Below, piece after piece: positions 10,101 through 16,950 of a DNA stretch of 20,358 nucleotides (position 1 is its first letter; each line of letters begins with the position of its first letter). The notes under the pieces were generated by a model. The model was not told the DNA's origin, made no database searches, and worked only from the letters and a program-made list of their open reading frames with translations. The DNA comes from Bacteroidales bacterium (GTDB lineage Bacteria; Bacteroidota; Bacteroidia; Bacteroidales; BM520), in contig JALNXP010000017.1 in the NCBI GenBank assembly GCA_023230285.1, forward strand, positions 1 through 20,358. The letters run 5' to 3'. The position numbers and the translations under genes are program-made.

Positions 10101-10998
10101 AACTCCGGTGCTGCTCAACATGAAAAGCGATAAGCCTTCATATAAAGTCGGCGAAACTGTCGTAGTGTCTTTCCCCGCTAATAAAAACGCTAAGGCTTTT
10201 GTTACTTTAGAATCGGCATGTAAAGTTCTGACATATTATAATGTGGATAATTTGTCGGAAGATGCAACTCTGAAAATAAAGGTCACTGAGGATATGATAC
10301 CTAACGTGTATGTATATGTGTCTCTTATTCAGCCGTTTAATAGTGGTAACGACCTGCCGCTGAGAATGTACGGCGTGCTGCCGGTGAATGTTTATGATGA
10401 TAATATGTTGCTTAATCCGATAATTGAGATGCCGGCAGAAACCGAATCAAACAAAGATATAGAGATAACAGTTTCGGAAAAATCTTCTAAGAAGATGTAT
10501 TATACAGTGGCACTCGTTGATGAAGGTATCCTCGGATTGACAGCCTATAAAACGGCAAATCCTTATAATTATTTTAATTCTAAACAAGCATTGAATATTC
10601 GTACTTGGGATAATTATTCGTATGTTGTTGATGCTTATACCGGCGAACTTAGCTCTGTGATAGGTGTCGGCGGTGATGAGGCGTTGTTGCAACCGGAAAA
10701 TGTGTTGTCAAAGCGTTTTTCTGCCGTGGCAATGCAACTCGGACCTTTTGAGCTTGCCGCAGGACAGAAAGTTACTCACAAAATTACCGTTCCGGATTAT
10801 GTCGGCTCGTTGAGAGCTATGGTTATTGCTACTAATGCTGATGAGGCAAGCGGCTCGGCGGAACGCAATATGATAGTGAAAAATAAACTCATGCTGCTGC
10901 ACCACGCATGCTTACTCAAAACGACAGATTTTTCGTCCCCGTCCAAATCTTGGCTCCTGATTATGCAGGCAAAAATGTATCTGTTACCGCTAAAGTAG
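7177..10998 (+). CDS. Alpha-2-macroglobulin-like lipoprotein, N-terminal part (frameshifted gene)
   Basis: N-terminal two thirds of a bacterial alpha-2-macroglobulin, a protein that traps proteases that breach the outer membrane. A lipoprotein signal ends in V19-Y-S-C22. Macroglobulin-type domains follow, including the family stretch SNRGVWRPGD at 619-628. The segment LVDEGILGLTAYK (nt about 10516-10554) and the later IGVGGDEALL correspond to the region just ahead of the thioester domain. Coding similarity is good up to KLMLL near nt 10900. After that, about 30 residues to the stop at 10996 read as out-of-frame sequence, while the true continuation lies in the frame of the next entry. It is followed by PBP1C, as in E. 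coli yfhM-pbpC. If the break is real, this fragment lacks the thioester and would probably not function. Confidence 0.9.
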   Translation: MNAKNLFRASLFVLMLVVVYSCTDKSNKKQPVNSYSIDYLNSFTDYQSAYYNLISKYSSGFVAEDQPIILGFVKDIKLKKQFGEDIPSSVFTLTPKAKGEAYWIDENTVAFKLSKPAENTQKYKVNIDLSYFLDVPADIAHFETEVLFKKQDFVISSYSYYCKDKEIGAYEFILKFANPTTIEVVEAVVNSKLNGDYSSYISKVSETEYVVTISGFERKNEDYSANCTFDGKTANIDRTITQKVVVPAKNEFKVTGYNLNYASGSVLDVRFSNPLLPNQNLSGLIEFDKKISYKTDVVDNKLLIYIDDKYNGAISINEIIKDNSYQLMDDDYVIESIETDKLLPSIKWRDDGVIVPDDSVTIYYEATALKSAVLRVIEIYDNNVLNFFRENGLTSTWGVRDAGRLVKKVKLLLDNDNYAETKTYAIKLSDYVDVTNGGVYQISLDYDMSCYAFACENQNDDEDTEKIDEADYWNGLRYDYKQYYYDGKWWEYEKNPCMKGFYNYKEIKKNVIVSDIGLTAKMIDNKHVDVFVRSIKTGNPMLDVTIEAYNYQLQLTASSKTDAGGYGQLTCSDYPRFVVAKNSNGNSFISLDNSNSLSMTKFDVGGASVSDNINGFIYSNRGVWRPGDVINLEFILSDKDDILPENYPVVFELYDANGRMYKKILNNAPVGNIYSFSVTTAAADPTGLWSAEIIVGNKVFSKNLRVETVKPNKLQIDFDSPKMIFASQNPTAKLNVQWLNGLKVGALETEITAKLSAAETSFDSYKNYTFVNETSEYASSEFSLFSSKLNADGSKTVALNSLKDYRTGGFANVKFLIKVFETSGDFSVSSAVSQLSPFTEYVGVNLPETRSKYGEYYFTNQNWKFDIVAVNEIGKAAPNAALEYSLYKLENYWWWEETNNYSLQKYVNGTYKSPVEKKILTCDANGKSSVTLNVNDDMWGSYLMIIKDYESGYVFAKVVNFDTEYYSLRSSGVGETPVLLNMKSDKPSYKVGETVVVSFPANKNAKAFVTLESACKVLTYYNVDNLSEDATLKIKVTEDMIPNVYVYVSLIQPFNSGNDLPLRMYGVLPVNVYDDNMLLNPIIEMPAETESNKDIEITVSEKSSKKMYYTVALVDEGILGLTAYKTANPYNYFNSKQALNIRTWDNYSYVVDAYTGELSSVIGVGGDEALLQPENVLSKRFSAVAMQLGPFELAAGQKVTHKITVPDYVGSLRAMVIATNADEASGSAERNMIVKNKLMLLHHACLLKTTDFSSPSKSWLLIMQAKMYLLPLK
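10889..10910 (+). other. Frameshift site inside the alpha-2-macroglobulin gene
   Basis: Upstream codons read KNKLMLL in one frame; downstream codons read APRMLTQNDRF in the frame one base back. Adding one base restores a single open frame from 7177 to 12701, for example a second C at 10901, giving LMLLPPRMLTQNDRF. This fits the conserved LMLLP..PR.L wording of the family. There is no run of A or other typical slippery sequence here. Confidence 0.85.
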
Positions 10999-12701
10999 AA
11001 AACCTTGAAGCCGCCGGAAATACAAGCCTCTCGAAATCTGTGAAAGTTAATGCTGACGGCGAAGCTGTCGCTACCTTCGAGTTTGTCGTGCCGGAAGTAA
11101 CCGGAACAGCGAAAATCTCTCTGTCGGCATCTTGTGAGTCTTTAAAAGTGGATAAATCAATAGAACTGCCGATAAGAACACCGTATTCCGTTAAAAGTCA
11201 GGTGACTACACAAAAAATTGCTGCCGGCGAAAATTATAACTTCGACATCGCAAAGTTCGGCATTGACGGCACTAATGAAGGCAAAGTCTCAATCTATTCT
11301 ATGATTCCACTAAATATCTTCGACAGATTGGAGTTCCTCACTTCTTATCCTCACGGCTGCCTCGAACAGACTGTGTCTAAGGCGTTCCCATTGCTTTACT
11401 TAAATAGATTGTTGGAAATAGATGACGTTACAAAGCAAACAATGAACAATAATGTGACTACGGTTATAAGCGACATAAATGCTTATATGCGCTCAGATTA
11501 TTCTATGTCTAATTGGCGTGGCGGTAATTATGTCAACCCATGGACGGAAATTTATGCAGCTCATTTTCTTGTAGAAGCTAAAGAAAACGGCTACAATGTG
11601 CCTTCAAATTTATTGGAAAAAATAATGTCGTACCATGCTTCTAAAGCTAATGCGTGGAGATATAATGTAGATGCGCCGACATCTGATGTGATTCAGGCTT
11701 ATAGGCTGTATGTGCTTGCTCTGTACGGCAAACCGTCAACTGCTGCGATGAACAGGTTTAAATCGGAAAATTTGCAGCCGCTGTCTAAAACTTTGTTATC
11801 TGCTGCTTATTCGCTGTCCGGTAAAACCAAAGTTGCGAAAACATTGTTGGAAGATGCTGACTATCAGTCAACAAAATGGCAGTCGGATTATTATATCTCT
11901 TACGGCTCGTATCTCCGCGACTTGGCGTTCGGCGTATATGCCGAAATGCTCGCCGGCAGCGACGAGAGCTTTATCCAACCTTATATCAATATAATAGCCG
12001 AAAAACTTAGTGCCAAAGATTGGTTGGATACGCAAACAACGGCTGTCGCTATTTTTGTCTTGGGAAAATATGCCGACAAAAATAACCTCGTGGCTTCTGC
12101 TTTAAATGCTGTCGTCTCTGTTGATGGCAATACAAATGCTATAAATACAAGCCGCCCGTCTGCTGTAGTGAACTTTGTCCCCAAAAATCAGACAAACATC
12201 AAAGTGGAAAATAAATCGAATAATCCGTTTTATGCTTCTGTGTATACTAAAGGTGCTGTGGCTGAATATGATACGGAAGAATCAGGCTACTATTATAAAA
12301 TGACGGTTAAATATTATTCGAAAGATAATAATAAGGAAATCAATCCTGCATCATTGCAACAGAATGCTGAGTTTTATGCTAAGATAGTTGTCGAAAATCC
12401 TAATGAATATCAAGTGACTGAAGGTGCGTTGTCGTTTATTGTTCCTGCCGGATGGGAAATCAACAATGAAAGATTGTTTGATGACGGCGCAAGCTACGGC
12501 GGCTGTAATTATGTAGACATAAGAGATGACAGGGCAAACTTCTATTTCGACTTGAAGCCTTATGACAAAATAGAGCTAACAGTTTATTTGACAGCTGTTT
12601 ATGCCGGTAGCTATACTATGCCGCCGGTGCGTTGCGACGATATGTATAATAATGAAATTTATTATGTAATCCCCGCACGAAAGGTCGTTGTGAAAATGTA
12701 A
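10908..12701 (+). CDS. Alpha-2-macroglobulin-like protein, C-terminal part with thioester
   Basis: Continuation of the gene at 7177 in the -1 frame; the ATG at 10908 is probably an internal methionine and not a natural start. It encodes 597 residues. The thioester motif G150-C-L-E-Q154 (Cys codon at 11358) is intact and would be near residue 1395 of a repaired protein of about 1,841 residues. The alpha-helical thioester-domain toroid and a C-terminal beta domain ending at residue 597 follow. The presence of CLEQ puts it in the group that can covalently trap proteases, unlike thioester-less relatives. The fragment has no signal peptide, so alone it would stay in the cytoplasm. The stop lies 4 bases before pbpC, suggesting coupled translation. 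Confidence 0.9.
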   Translation: MLTQNDRFFVPVQILAPDYAGKNVSVTAKVENLEAAGNTSLSKSVKVNADGEAVATFEFVVPEVTGTAKISLSASCESLKVDKSIELPIRTPYSVKSQVTTQKIAAGENYNFDIAKFGIDGTNEGKVSIYSMIPLNIFDRLEFLTSYPHGCLEQTVSKAFPLLYLNRLLEIDDVTKQTMNNNVTTVISDINAYMRSDYSMSNWRGGNYVNPWTEIYAAHFLVEAKENGYNVPSNLLEKIMSYHASKANAWRYNVDAPTSDVIQAYRLYVLALYGKPSTAAMNRFKSENLQPLSKTLLSAAYSLSGKTKVAKTLLEDADYQSTKWQSDYYISYGSYLRDLAFGVYAEMLAGSDESFIQPYINIIAEKLSAKDWLDTQTTAVAIFVLGKYADKNNLVASALNAVVSVDGNTNAINTSRPSAVVNFVPKNQTNIKVENKSNNPFYASVYTKGAVAEYDTEESGYYYKMTVKYYSKDNNKEINPASLQQNAEFYAKIVVENPNEYQVTEGALSFIVPAGWEINNERLFDDGASYGGCNYVDIRDDRANFYFDLKPYDKIELTVYLTAVYAGSYTMPPVRCDDMYNNEIYYVIPARKVVVKM

Positions 12702-12705
12702 TCTG

Positions 12706-15003
12706 ATGACGAACTTCCGGAAGTCGATAGATAAATATCGTAAGACAACAGCCGTAATTGCGGCTGTTGTCTTACTGTTTGTGGCTTTTTTGTGTGTTCC
12801 GGTGCCTGCATTTGATGATGGCTACTCGGAGGTAGTCCTTTCATCTGACGGAAGATTGTTGTCAGCCTGCGTTGCAAAGGACGGACAATGGCGTTTTGCA
12901 CCAACTGACTGTTATTCAGATAAATATATTCGATGCCTGACACAATATGAGGATAAGTATTTTTTTAGACATCCGGGGGTTAACCCGATTTCGATAATTT
13001 CCGCTACTTATGACAATGTCAAAGCGGGCGAAGTAGTGCGTGGCGGCAGCACTATAAGCATGCAGGTAGTGCGATTGGCTCGCAAGGGTAGAGAGCGCAC
13101 AGTGAAAGAGAAGTTGGTGGAGATGCTGCTTGCCATACGCTTGGAGTTGCGATACTCTAAGCGCAAAATTCTGAATATGTATGCCGCCAATGCTCCGTTC
13201 GGCGGAAACGTAGTCGGCATTGATGCCGCCGCATGGCGCTACTTTAACACCTCACCGGATAATCTGACATGGAGCGAAGCCGCTATACTCGCACTGCTGC
13301 CTAACTCGCCGGCAATAATCAGACCCGGCAAAAACGAAACCCTGCTGCTCGAAAAACGCAATAAACTGTTGTCAGACTTGGTGACCTCGAAGCCGCATCT
13401 GCCAAAAAAAATCAAAAGAAATACTGCTTTCTCCGAAATGGATTGCGAACTCGCCGAGTTGGAAGAAATCCCGCCAAAGCCATTCCCAATGCCGATGTCA
13501 GCATATCATTATCTTGTGAAATATGGTGATAATGAAGGCGATAAAGCTAAATATTCGTCTTTGAATTATGATTTGCAATTGGCTGTTAATGATATAGTTA
13601 CAAAACATCACGCTCAAAATGCTCCTAAAATGATAGAAAATGCTGCCGTGATTGTAGTTGACCATGTTGAAAACAAGATAGTTGCTTACGTAGGCAATGC
13701 GCTGTGCGCTAAAGATGCCGCCATGGTAGATATGATAGATGTTCCGCGCTCGACAGGTAGCATTTTGAAGCCTTTTTTGTATGCTGCCATGCTCGATGAG
13801 GGTTTGCTGCTGCCGGAAATGCTGCTGCCGGATATCCCTATGAACTTCGGCGGTTATACTCCTAAAAATTATTCAGGCAAGTTTTTGGGCGCAGTGAAAG
13901 CTGATGAGGCGCTGGCAAATTCTTTGAACATGCCTTTCGTGTATCTGCTGCGACAATATGGCGTGCCGAAGTTCTATAATAAGCTGAAACGCTGTAATAT
14001 GTCTCTGCCGTATAGCTACAAGCATTATGGACTTTCGTTGATACTCGGCGGCGCTGAAATCAGCTTGCACGACATTGTCAATGCTTATTGCCTGATGGCG
14101 CAGACTCTGTACGGCTTGCCCGATGTTGCTGCGTTCTCGCCGGCAGCGGTGGCTAATACTTTTAACGCTCTGCTGAAGGTTAATCGCCCGCTTGACCAAG
14201 TCGGGTGGCAAAATTTCTCTTCTTCCAAGAAGATAGCATGGAAAACAGGTACGAGCTTCGGCTTTAAAGATGCGTGGACTGTGGGCATAACGCAAAGATA
14301 TGTCGTCGGCGTGTGGGTGGGAAACTCTAACAACGAAGGCAGACAGGGCTTGACCGGTGCCGGCGTAGCCGCCCCGATTATGTTTGAAGTAGCTGCCAAG
14401 TTAAATGATAATTATGAATATGTGACGGCAACAGAAGATGCCGTTGAGGTAGAAGTCTGCTGCGAATCCGGATTTCCAAAGTCGCAATATTGCAAAAATA
14501 CTAAGTTTATAACTACCGCCGACTGCGAAATTATGACCGGCGTATGTCCTTATCATAAAAAGATATTCTTAGACTCTACTTCGCAATACAGAGTGTATCC
14601 CGATTGCTATGACATGAACTTCTCTAATAGCAACTGCTATTTTGTACTGCCGCCGACAATGGAATGGTTTTATAAATTGAATAATCCCGATTACAAGGTG
14701 CTGCCGCCGACTCTCGCCGACTGTAAAGATGATGATAAAGAAGAAATTATGTCATTTGTCTATCCTGATATTTACGCTAACTTGCTGATACCTACCGGTA
14801 TTCAAGGTACACGACAAGCTGTAATCTTTGAACTTGCTCACAGGTATCCGTACAGAACCGTCTATTGGAGCTTGAACGATGTCTATTTAGGTGCTACCAC
14901 CAACATCCATCAGATGGCTATTGATGTTCCCGCCGGTGATTATCATCTGCGTTGTGTGGACGACAGAGGCAACGACATCGTCAGGGTGTTCACTGTCAGA
15001 TAA
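12706..15003 (+). CDS. pbpC: Penicillin-binding protein 1C (glycosyltransferase/transpeptidase)
   Basis: A bifunctional peptidoglycan synthase of 765 residues, close to E. coli PbpC. One membrane anchor lies at about residues 14-33. The glycosyltransferase domain has E82-D-K-Y-F-F-R-H-P-G and GGSTISMQ (113-120). The transpeptidase has the SxxK motif S352-I-L-K355, SLN at 406-408 and KTGTS at 513-517, all intact. The C-terminal PBP1C domain (about 690-765, WSLNDVYLG) distinguishes it from PBP1A/1B. A cysteine-rich linker, SGFPKSQYC to CPYHKKIF, precedes that domain. The ATG at 12706 is 4 bases after the macroglobulin stop. The family pairing suggests that PBP1C repairs the wall where macroglobulin traps invading proteases; this is an accepted proposal, not shown by this sequence. 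Confidence 0.96.
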   Translation: MTNFRKSIDKYRKTTAVIAAVVLLFVAFLCVPVPAFDDGYSEVVLSSDGRLLSACVAKDGQWRFAPTDCYSDKYIRCLTQYEDKYFFRHPGVNPISIISATYDNVKAGEVVRGGSTISMQVVRLARKGRERTVKEKLVEMLLAIRLELRYSKRKILNMYAANAPFGGNVVGIDAAAWRYFNTSPDNLTWSEAAILALLPNSPAIIRPGKNETLLLEKRNKLLSDLVTSKPHLPKKIKRNTAFSEMDCELAELEEIPPKPFPMPMSAYHYLVKYGDNEGDKAKYSSLNYDLQLAVNDIVTKHHAQNAPKMIENAAVIVVDHVENKIVAYVGNALCAKDAAMVDMIDVPRSTGSILKPFLYAAMLDEGLLLPEMLLPDIPMNFGGYTPKNYSGKFLGAVKADEALANSLNMPFVYLLRQYGVPKFYNKLKRCNMSLPYSYKHYGLSLILGGAEISLHDIVNAYCLMAQTLYGLPDVAAFSPAAVANTFNALLKVNRPLDQVGWQNFSSSKKIAWKTGTSFGFKDAWTVGITQRYVVGVWVGNSNNEGRQGLTGAGVAAPIMFEVAAKLNDNYEYVTATEDAVEVEVCCESGFPKSQYCKNTKFITTADCEIMTGVCPYHKKIFLDSTSQYRVYPDCYDMNFSNSNCYFVLPPTMEWFYKLNNPDYKVLPPTLADCKDDDKEEIMSFVYPDIYANLLIPTGIQGTRQAVIFELAHRYPYRTVYWSLNDVYLGATTNIHQMAIDVPAGDYHLRCVDDRGNDIVRVFTVR

Positions 15004-15051
15004 ATACGGAGGACGATTGTTGAGGTGTAGCGTCTATCTGTTTAGTTGTTT

Positions 15052-15089
15052 ATTGTTTAACAACCAACATCTTATTACTGCCCACGAAG
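15052..15089 (+). repeat. 38-base direct repeat, copy 1 (upstream of ATPase gene)
   Basis: It begins ATTGTTTA, runs through ACAACCAACATC and TTATTACTGCC, and ends CACGAAG. The copy at 16543-16580 differs at one base only (A versus G at position 8). Looser similarity extends about 25 bases further upstream of both copies. The two copies flank the ATPase gene in the same orientation. Nothing else was seen in 15004-15051 after pbpC; no terminator hairpin is evident. Confidence 0.85.
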
Positions 15090-15110
15090 AGGTTGCTTGT
15101 TTGTATCTTA

Positions 15111-15169
15111 AACATTTTTATCACGATAAAAGTGTAATTAAATAACATTTTTATCACGATAAAAGTGTT
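15111..15169 (+). promoter_or_regulatory. Pair of tandem dyad-symmetric elements, candidate operators
   Basis: Two identical 25-base units (15111-15135 and 15144-15168) start exactly 33 bases apart, about three helical turns. Each is a dyad: arms AACATTTTTATC and GATAAAAGTGTT around a central AC, pairing at 11 of 12 positions in unit 2 and 10 of 12 in unit 1. Unit 2 overlaps the predicted -33 element of the ATPase promoter. A dimeric repressor or activator binding both sites is the simplest reading. No regulator gene is adjacent. The arms are too AT-rich for a terminator. Confidence 0.65.
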
Positions 15170-15197
15170 GTTTTTAAAAATAAAGTTATTATCTTTG
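15168..15197 (+). promoter_or_regulatory. Predicted promoter of the AAA/DUF4143 ATPase gene
   Basis: TATCTTTG (15190-15197), followed by C, is an exact Bacteroidetes -7 element. TTG at 15168-15170 is the -33 element, with the standard 19-base gap. The start codon is 14 bases downstream of the -7 element, so the leader is very short. The -33 element touches the second dyad, so a protein bound there should control initiation. Confidence 0.75.
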
Positions 15198-15211
15198 CAA
15201 GAAAAAATAAT

Positions 15212-16504
15212 ATGAAACGAGATGCTTTAGATGCTTTAATTGCATGGAAAAAAGATGTAAAGCGTAAGCCACTTATTGTACACGGAGCAAGACAAGTGGG
15301 TAAGACATGGTTGCTAAAGGAGTTTGGTAAACAATATTTCGGTAAAACCATTTATATCAACTTTGAAGATGCTCCTGAGTTACAAGGTATTTTTCGCGAT
15401 TATGATACAAGTCGTATTATTCGTGAGTTGCAGATTTATGCGCAGACACAGATAGAAGCCTCTGATACGCTGATAATATTTGATGAAATACAGTCGGTAA
15501 AACGTGGCTTGAATTCATTGAAATATTTTTGCGAAGATGCTCCACAATATGCAATAACTGCAGCGGAATCGTTACTTGGCATGCATTTGCATGCAGGAGA
15601 ATCTTTTCCTGTAGGTAAAGTGAATTTCTTGGACTTAAAACCACTTTCTTTCTTCGAGTTTTTGCGAGCTGTCGGAAAAGATATTTTAGTTGATACTTTA
15701 GAAAAAAAAGAATTTGAATACCTTCAATTTATGCATGCAAAATTAGTAGAATTGTTGCGTATTTATTTGTTCGTAGGAGGGATGCCGGAGGTGGTATTGA
15801 AATATAGTGAAACACAAAATTTGCAAGCAGTTCGCAATATTCAGCAGGAAATAATAAGAGCTTACCGTGACGACTTTTCCAAGCATGTTCCTTATGAACT
15901 TGTTCCCAGATTACAGATGGTATGGAATAGTATGCCGACTCAGTTAGCGAAAGAAAACAAAAAATTTGTATACGGAGTGATACGCGAAGGCGGACGCTCT
16001 AAAGATTATGAATTAGCCATACAATGGCTCTGCGACTGTGGGCTGCTGCTAAAATGTTATCGTATTGAGAAACCGGCTTTGCCTCTTGTGGGTTATCAAA
16101 ATTTATCGATATTTAAACTGTTTTTAGTAGATGTCGGATTGCTATCTGCCTTATCATACTTAGATGCTCGAACTATTATAAAGGGCGACAGCATTTTTAC
16201 CGAATACAAGGGTGCGCTAACAGAACAATTTGTAATGCAAGAACTTAGCGCAGCTAAAACAAATTATATCGGATATTGGACAAATGACCGCAGTACAGCG
16301 GAAGTCGATTTTGTTATTCAACAAAATGCTGATGTCTGTCCGATAGAAGTAAAGGCGGAAACGAATGTCCGTGCTAAGAGCTTTAAATTCTTTTGCGAGA
16401 AATATCAGCCGCAGAAAGCATATCGTCTGTCATTATTGCCGTTTCATAAAGAAGATTGGATGACTAATGTTCCTCTTTATGGCGCAGCTGTTTTGCCACT
16501 ATGA
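15212..16504 (+). CDS. AAA family ATPase with DUF4143 C-terminal domain
   Basis: A 430-residue cytosolic ATPase of a family that occurs in many paralogues in Bacteroidetes and archaea; its function is not established. The Walker A motif GARQVGKT is at 25-32 and Walker B TLIIFDEIQ at 86-94. The conserved SFPVGKV and PLSFFEFLRA follow at 131-153. The C-terminal DUF4143 domain holds EVDFVIQ at 364-370 and PIEVKAE at 377-383, spaced like a PD-(D/E)xK nuclease core (D366, E379, K381). In the usual GSLLG motif the Gly is replaced by Glu (AAESLLG, E119), a one-base change. The start at 15212 is the first ATG after a strong promoter. The gene stands alone between 38-base direct repeats and is preceded by paired dyads, suggesting a mobile or recently acquired cassette. 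Family is certain; role is not. Confidence 0.93.
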   Translation: MKRDALDALIAWKKDVKRKPLIVHGARQVGKTWLLKEFGKQYFGKTIYINFEDAPELQGIFRDYDTSRIIRELQIYAQTQIEASDTLIIFDEIQSVKRGLNSLKYFCEDAPQYAITAAESLLGMHLHAGESFPVGKVNFLDLKPLSFFEFLRAVGKDILVDTLEKKEFEYLQFMHAKLVELLRIYLFVGGMPEVVLKYSETQNLQAVRNIQQEIIRAYRDDFSKHVPYELVPRLQMVWNSMPTQLAKENKKFVYGVIREGGRSKDYELAIQWLCDCGLLLKCYRIEKPALPLVGYQNLSIFKLFLVDVGLLSALSYLDARTIIKGDSIFTEYKGALTEQFVMQELSAAKTNYIGYWTNDRSTAEVDFVIQQNADVCPIEVKAETNVRAKSFKFFCEKYQPQKAYRLSLLPFHKEDWMTNVPLYGAAVLPL

Positions 16505-16542
16505 ATCGTGTAATGTTTTGTCGTTTAATTGTGTAACGTGTA

Positions 16543-16580
16543 ATTGTTTGACAACCAACATCTTATTACTGCCCACGAAG
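16543..16580 (+). repeat. 38-base direct repeat, copy 2 (downstream of ATPase gene)
   Basis: Same orientation and 37 of 38 bases identical to 15052-15089. It begins 39 bases after the ATPase stop codon. The two copies bracket about 1.45 kb holding only the ATPase gene, its promoter and dyads. Short GTGTAA-type words repeat just upstream (16508-16540). It could be a product of insertion by recombination or a member of a dispersed intergenic repeat family. Confidence 0.85.
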
Positions 16581-16593
16581 GAAATAACAGAAC

Positions 16594-16651
16594 GCGGATA
16601 ACGCAGATGCTTCGCAACGCTGATGAACAAAATCAGTGCTTGTAAATCCGC
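16594..16651. repeat. Nested inverted repeat in intergenic region
   Basis: Outer arms GCGGAT (16594-16599) and ATCCGC (16646-16651) enclose inner arms CTGAT (16620-16624) and ATCAG (16632-16636). The wording (GCGGATAACGCAGATG) resembles low-complexity repeats I have seen scattered between genes in Bacteroidetes assemblies, but I cannot check copy number. Confidence 0.5.
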
Positions 16652-16950
16652 AGTATCAACGTTCCCAAATGCGAGAGAAAAAATACGCAGTTGCATGGAG
16701 TCCGCCTTTCCATGTCGCCATACAGAGAGCAGGAATGGGTGACAAATTATCCGCTGTATGGAGTGACGGAGAGTGGCTTGTAGGTGCAGACCAGCCTTGG
16801 CTGAGGCGATTTTGACACAGCGGAAGACTTTTTTGTATTTTCGCAATGCTAATAAATCTATAAAAATCAATATTTTGTGTAAAAAACAGCTATTTAAAAA
16901 AAAAAGTCTTAAATTCGCAGCATGTTTTAAATTATGATAATTATTGAATA

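Larger units (their letters stand above)
16505..16950. other. Non-coding stretch between ATPase and adhesin genes
   Basis: 446 bases with no believable gene. It holds direct repeat copy 2 and the nested inverted repeat. Three further pairs of inverted arms follow: CATGGA (16694-16699) with TCCATG (16709-16714), CCATACAG (16718-16725) with CTGTATGG (16754-16761), and CAGCC/GGCTG around TT near 16791-16802. A T-rich run near 16827-16833 and an A-run at 16896-16905 lie toward the adhesin gene. The only promoter-like word ahead of that gene is a weak TAAATTCG at 16910-16917 with no -33 partner. A 123-codon minus-strand reading frame here shows no family features. Confidence 0.6.

Noticed and set aside
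10889..10998. Programmed ribosomal frameshift in the macroglobulin gene
   Set aside because: No slippery heptamer, stop codon at the shift point or strong downstream structure was seen, and the family is normally a single frame. A base deletion or sequencing error is simpler.
15111..15168. Short CRISPR-like array
   Set aside because: There are only two units with an 8-base gap, no cas genes, and dyad symmetry over nearly the whole unit; an operator pair fits better.
16499..16870. Minus-strand open frame of 123 codons in the intergenic region
   Set aside because: It runs through the direct repeat and several inverted repeats, has no family motif, promoter or ribosome site, and reads like translated repeat DNA.
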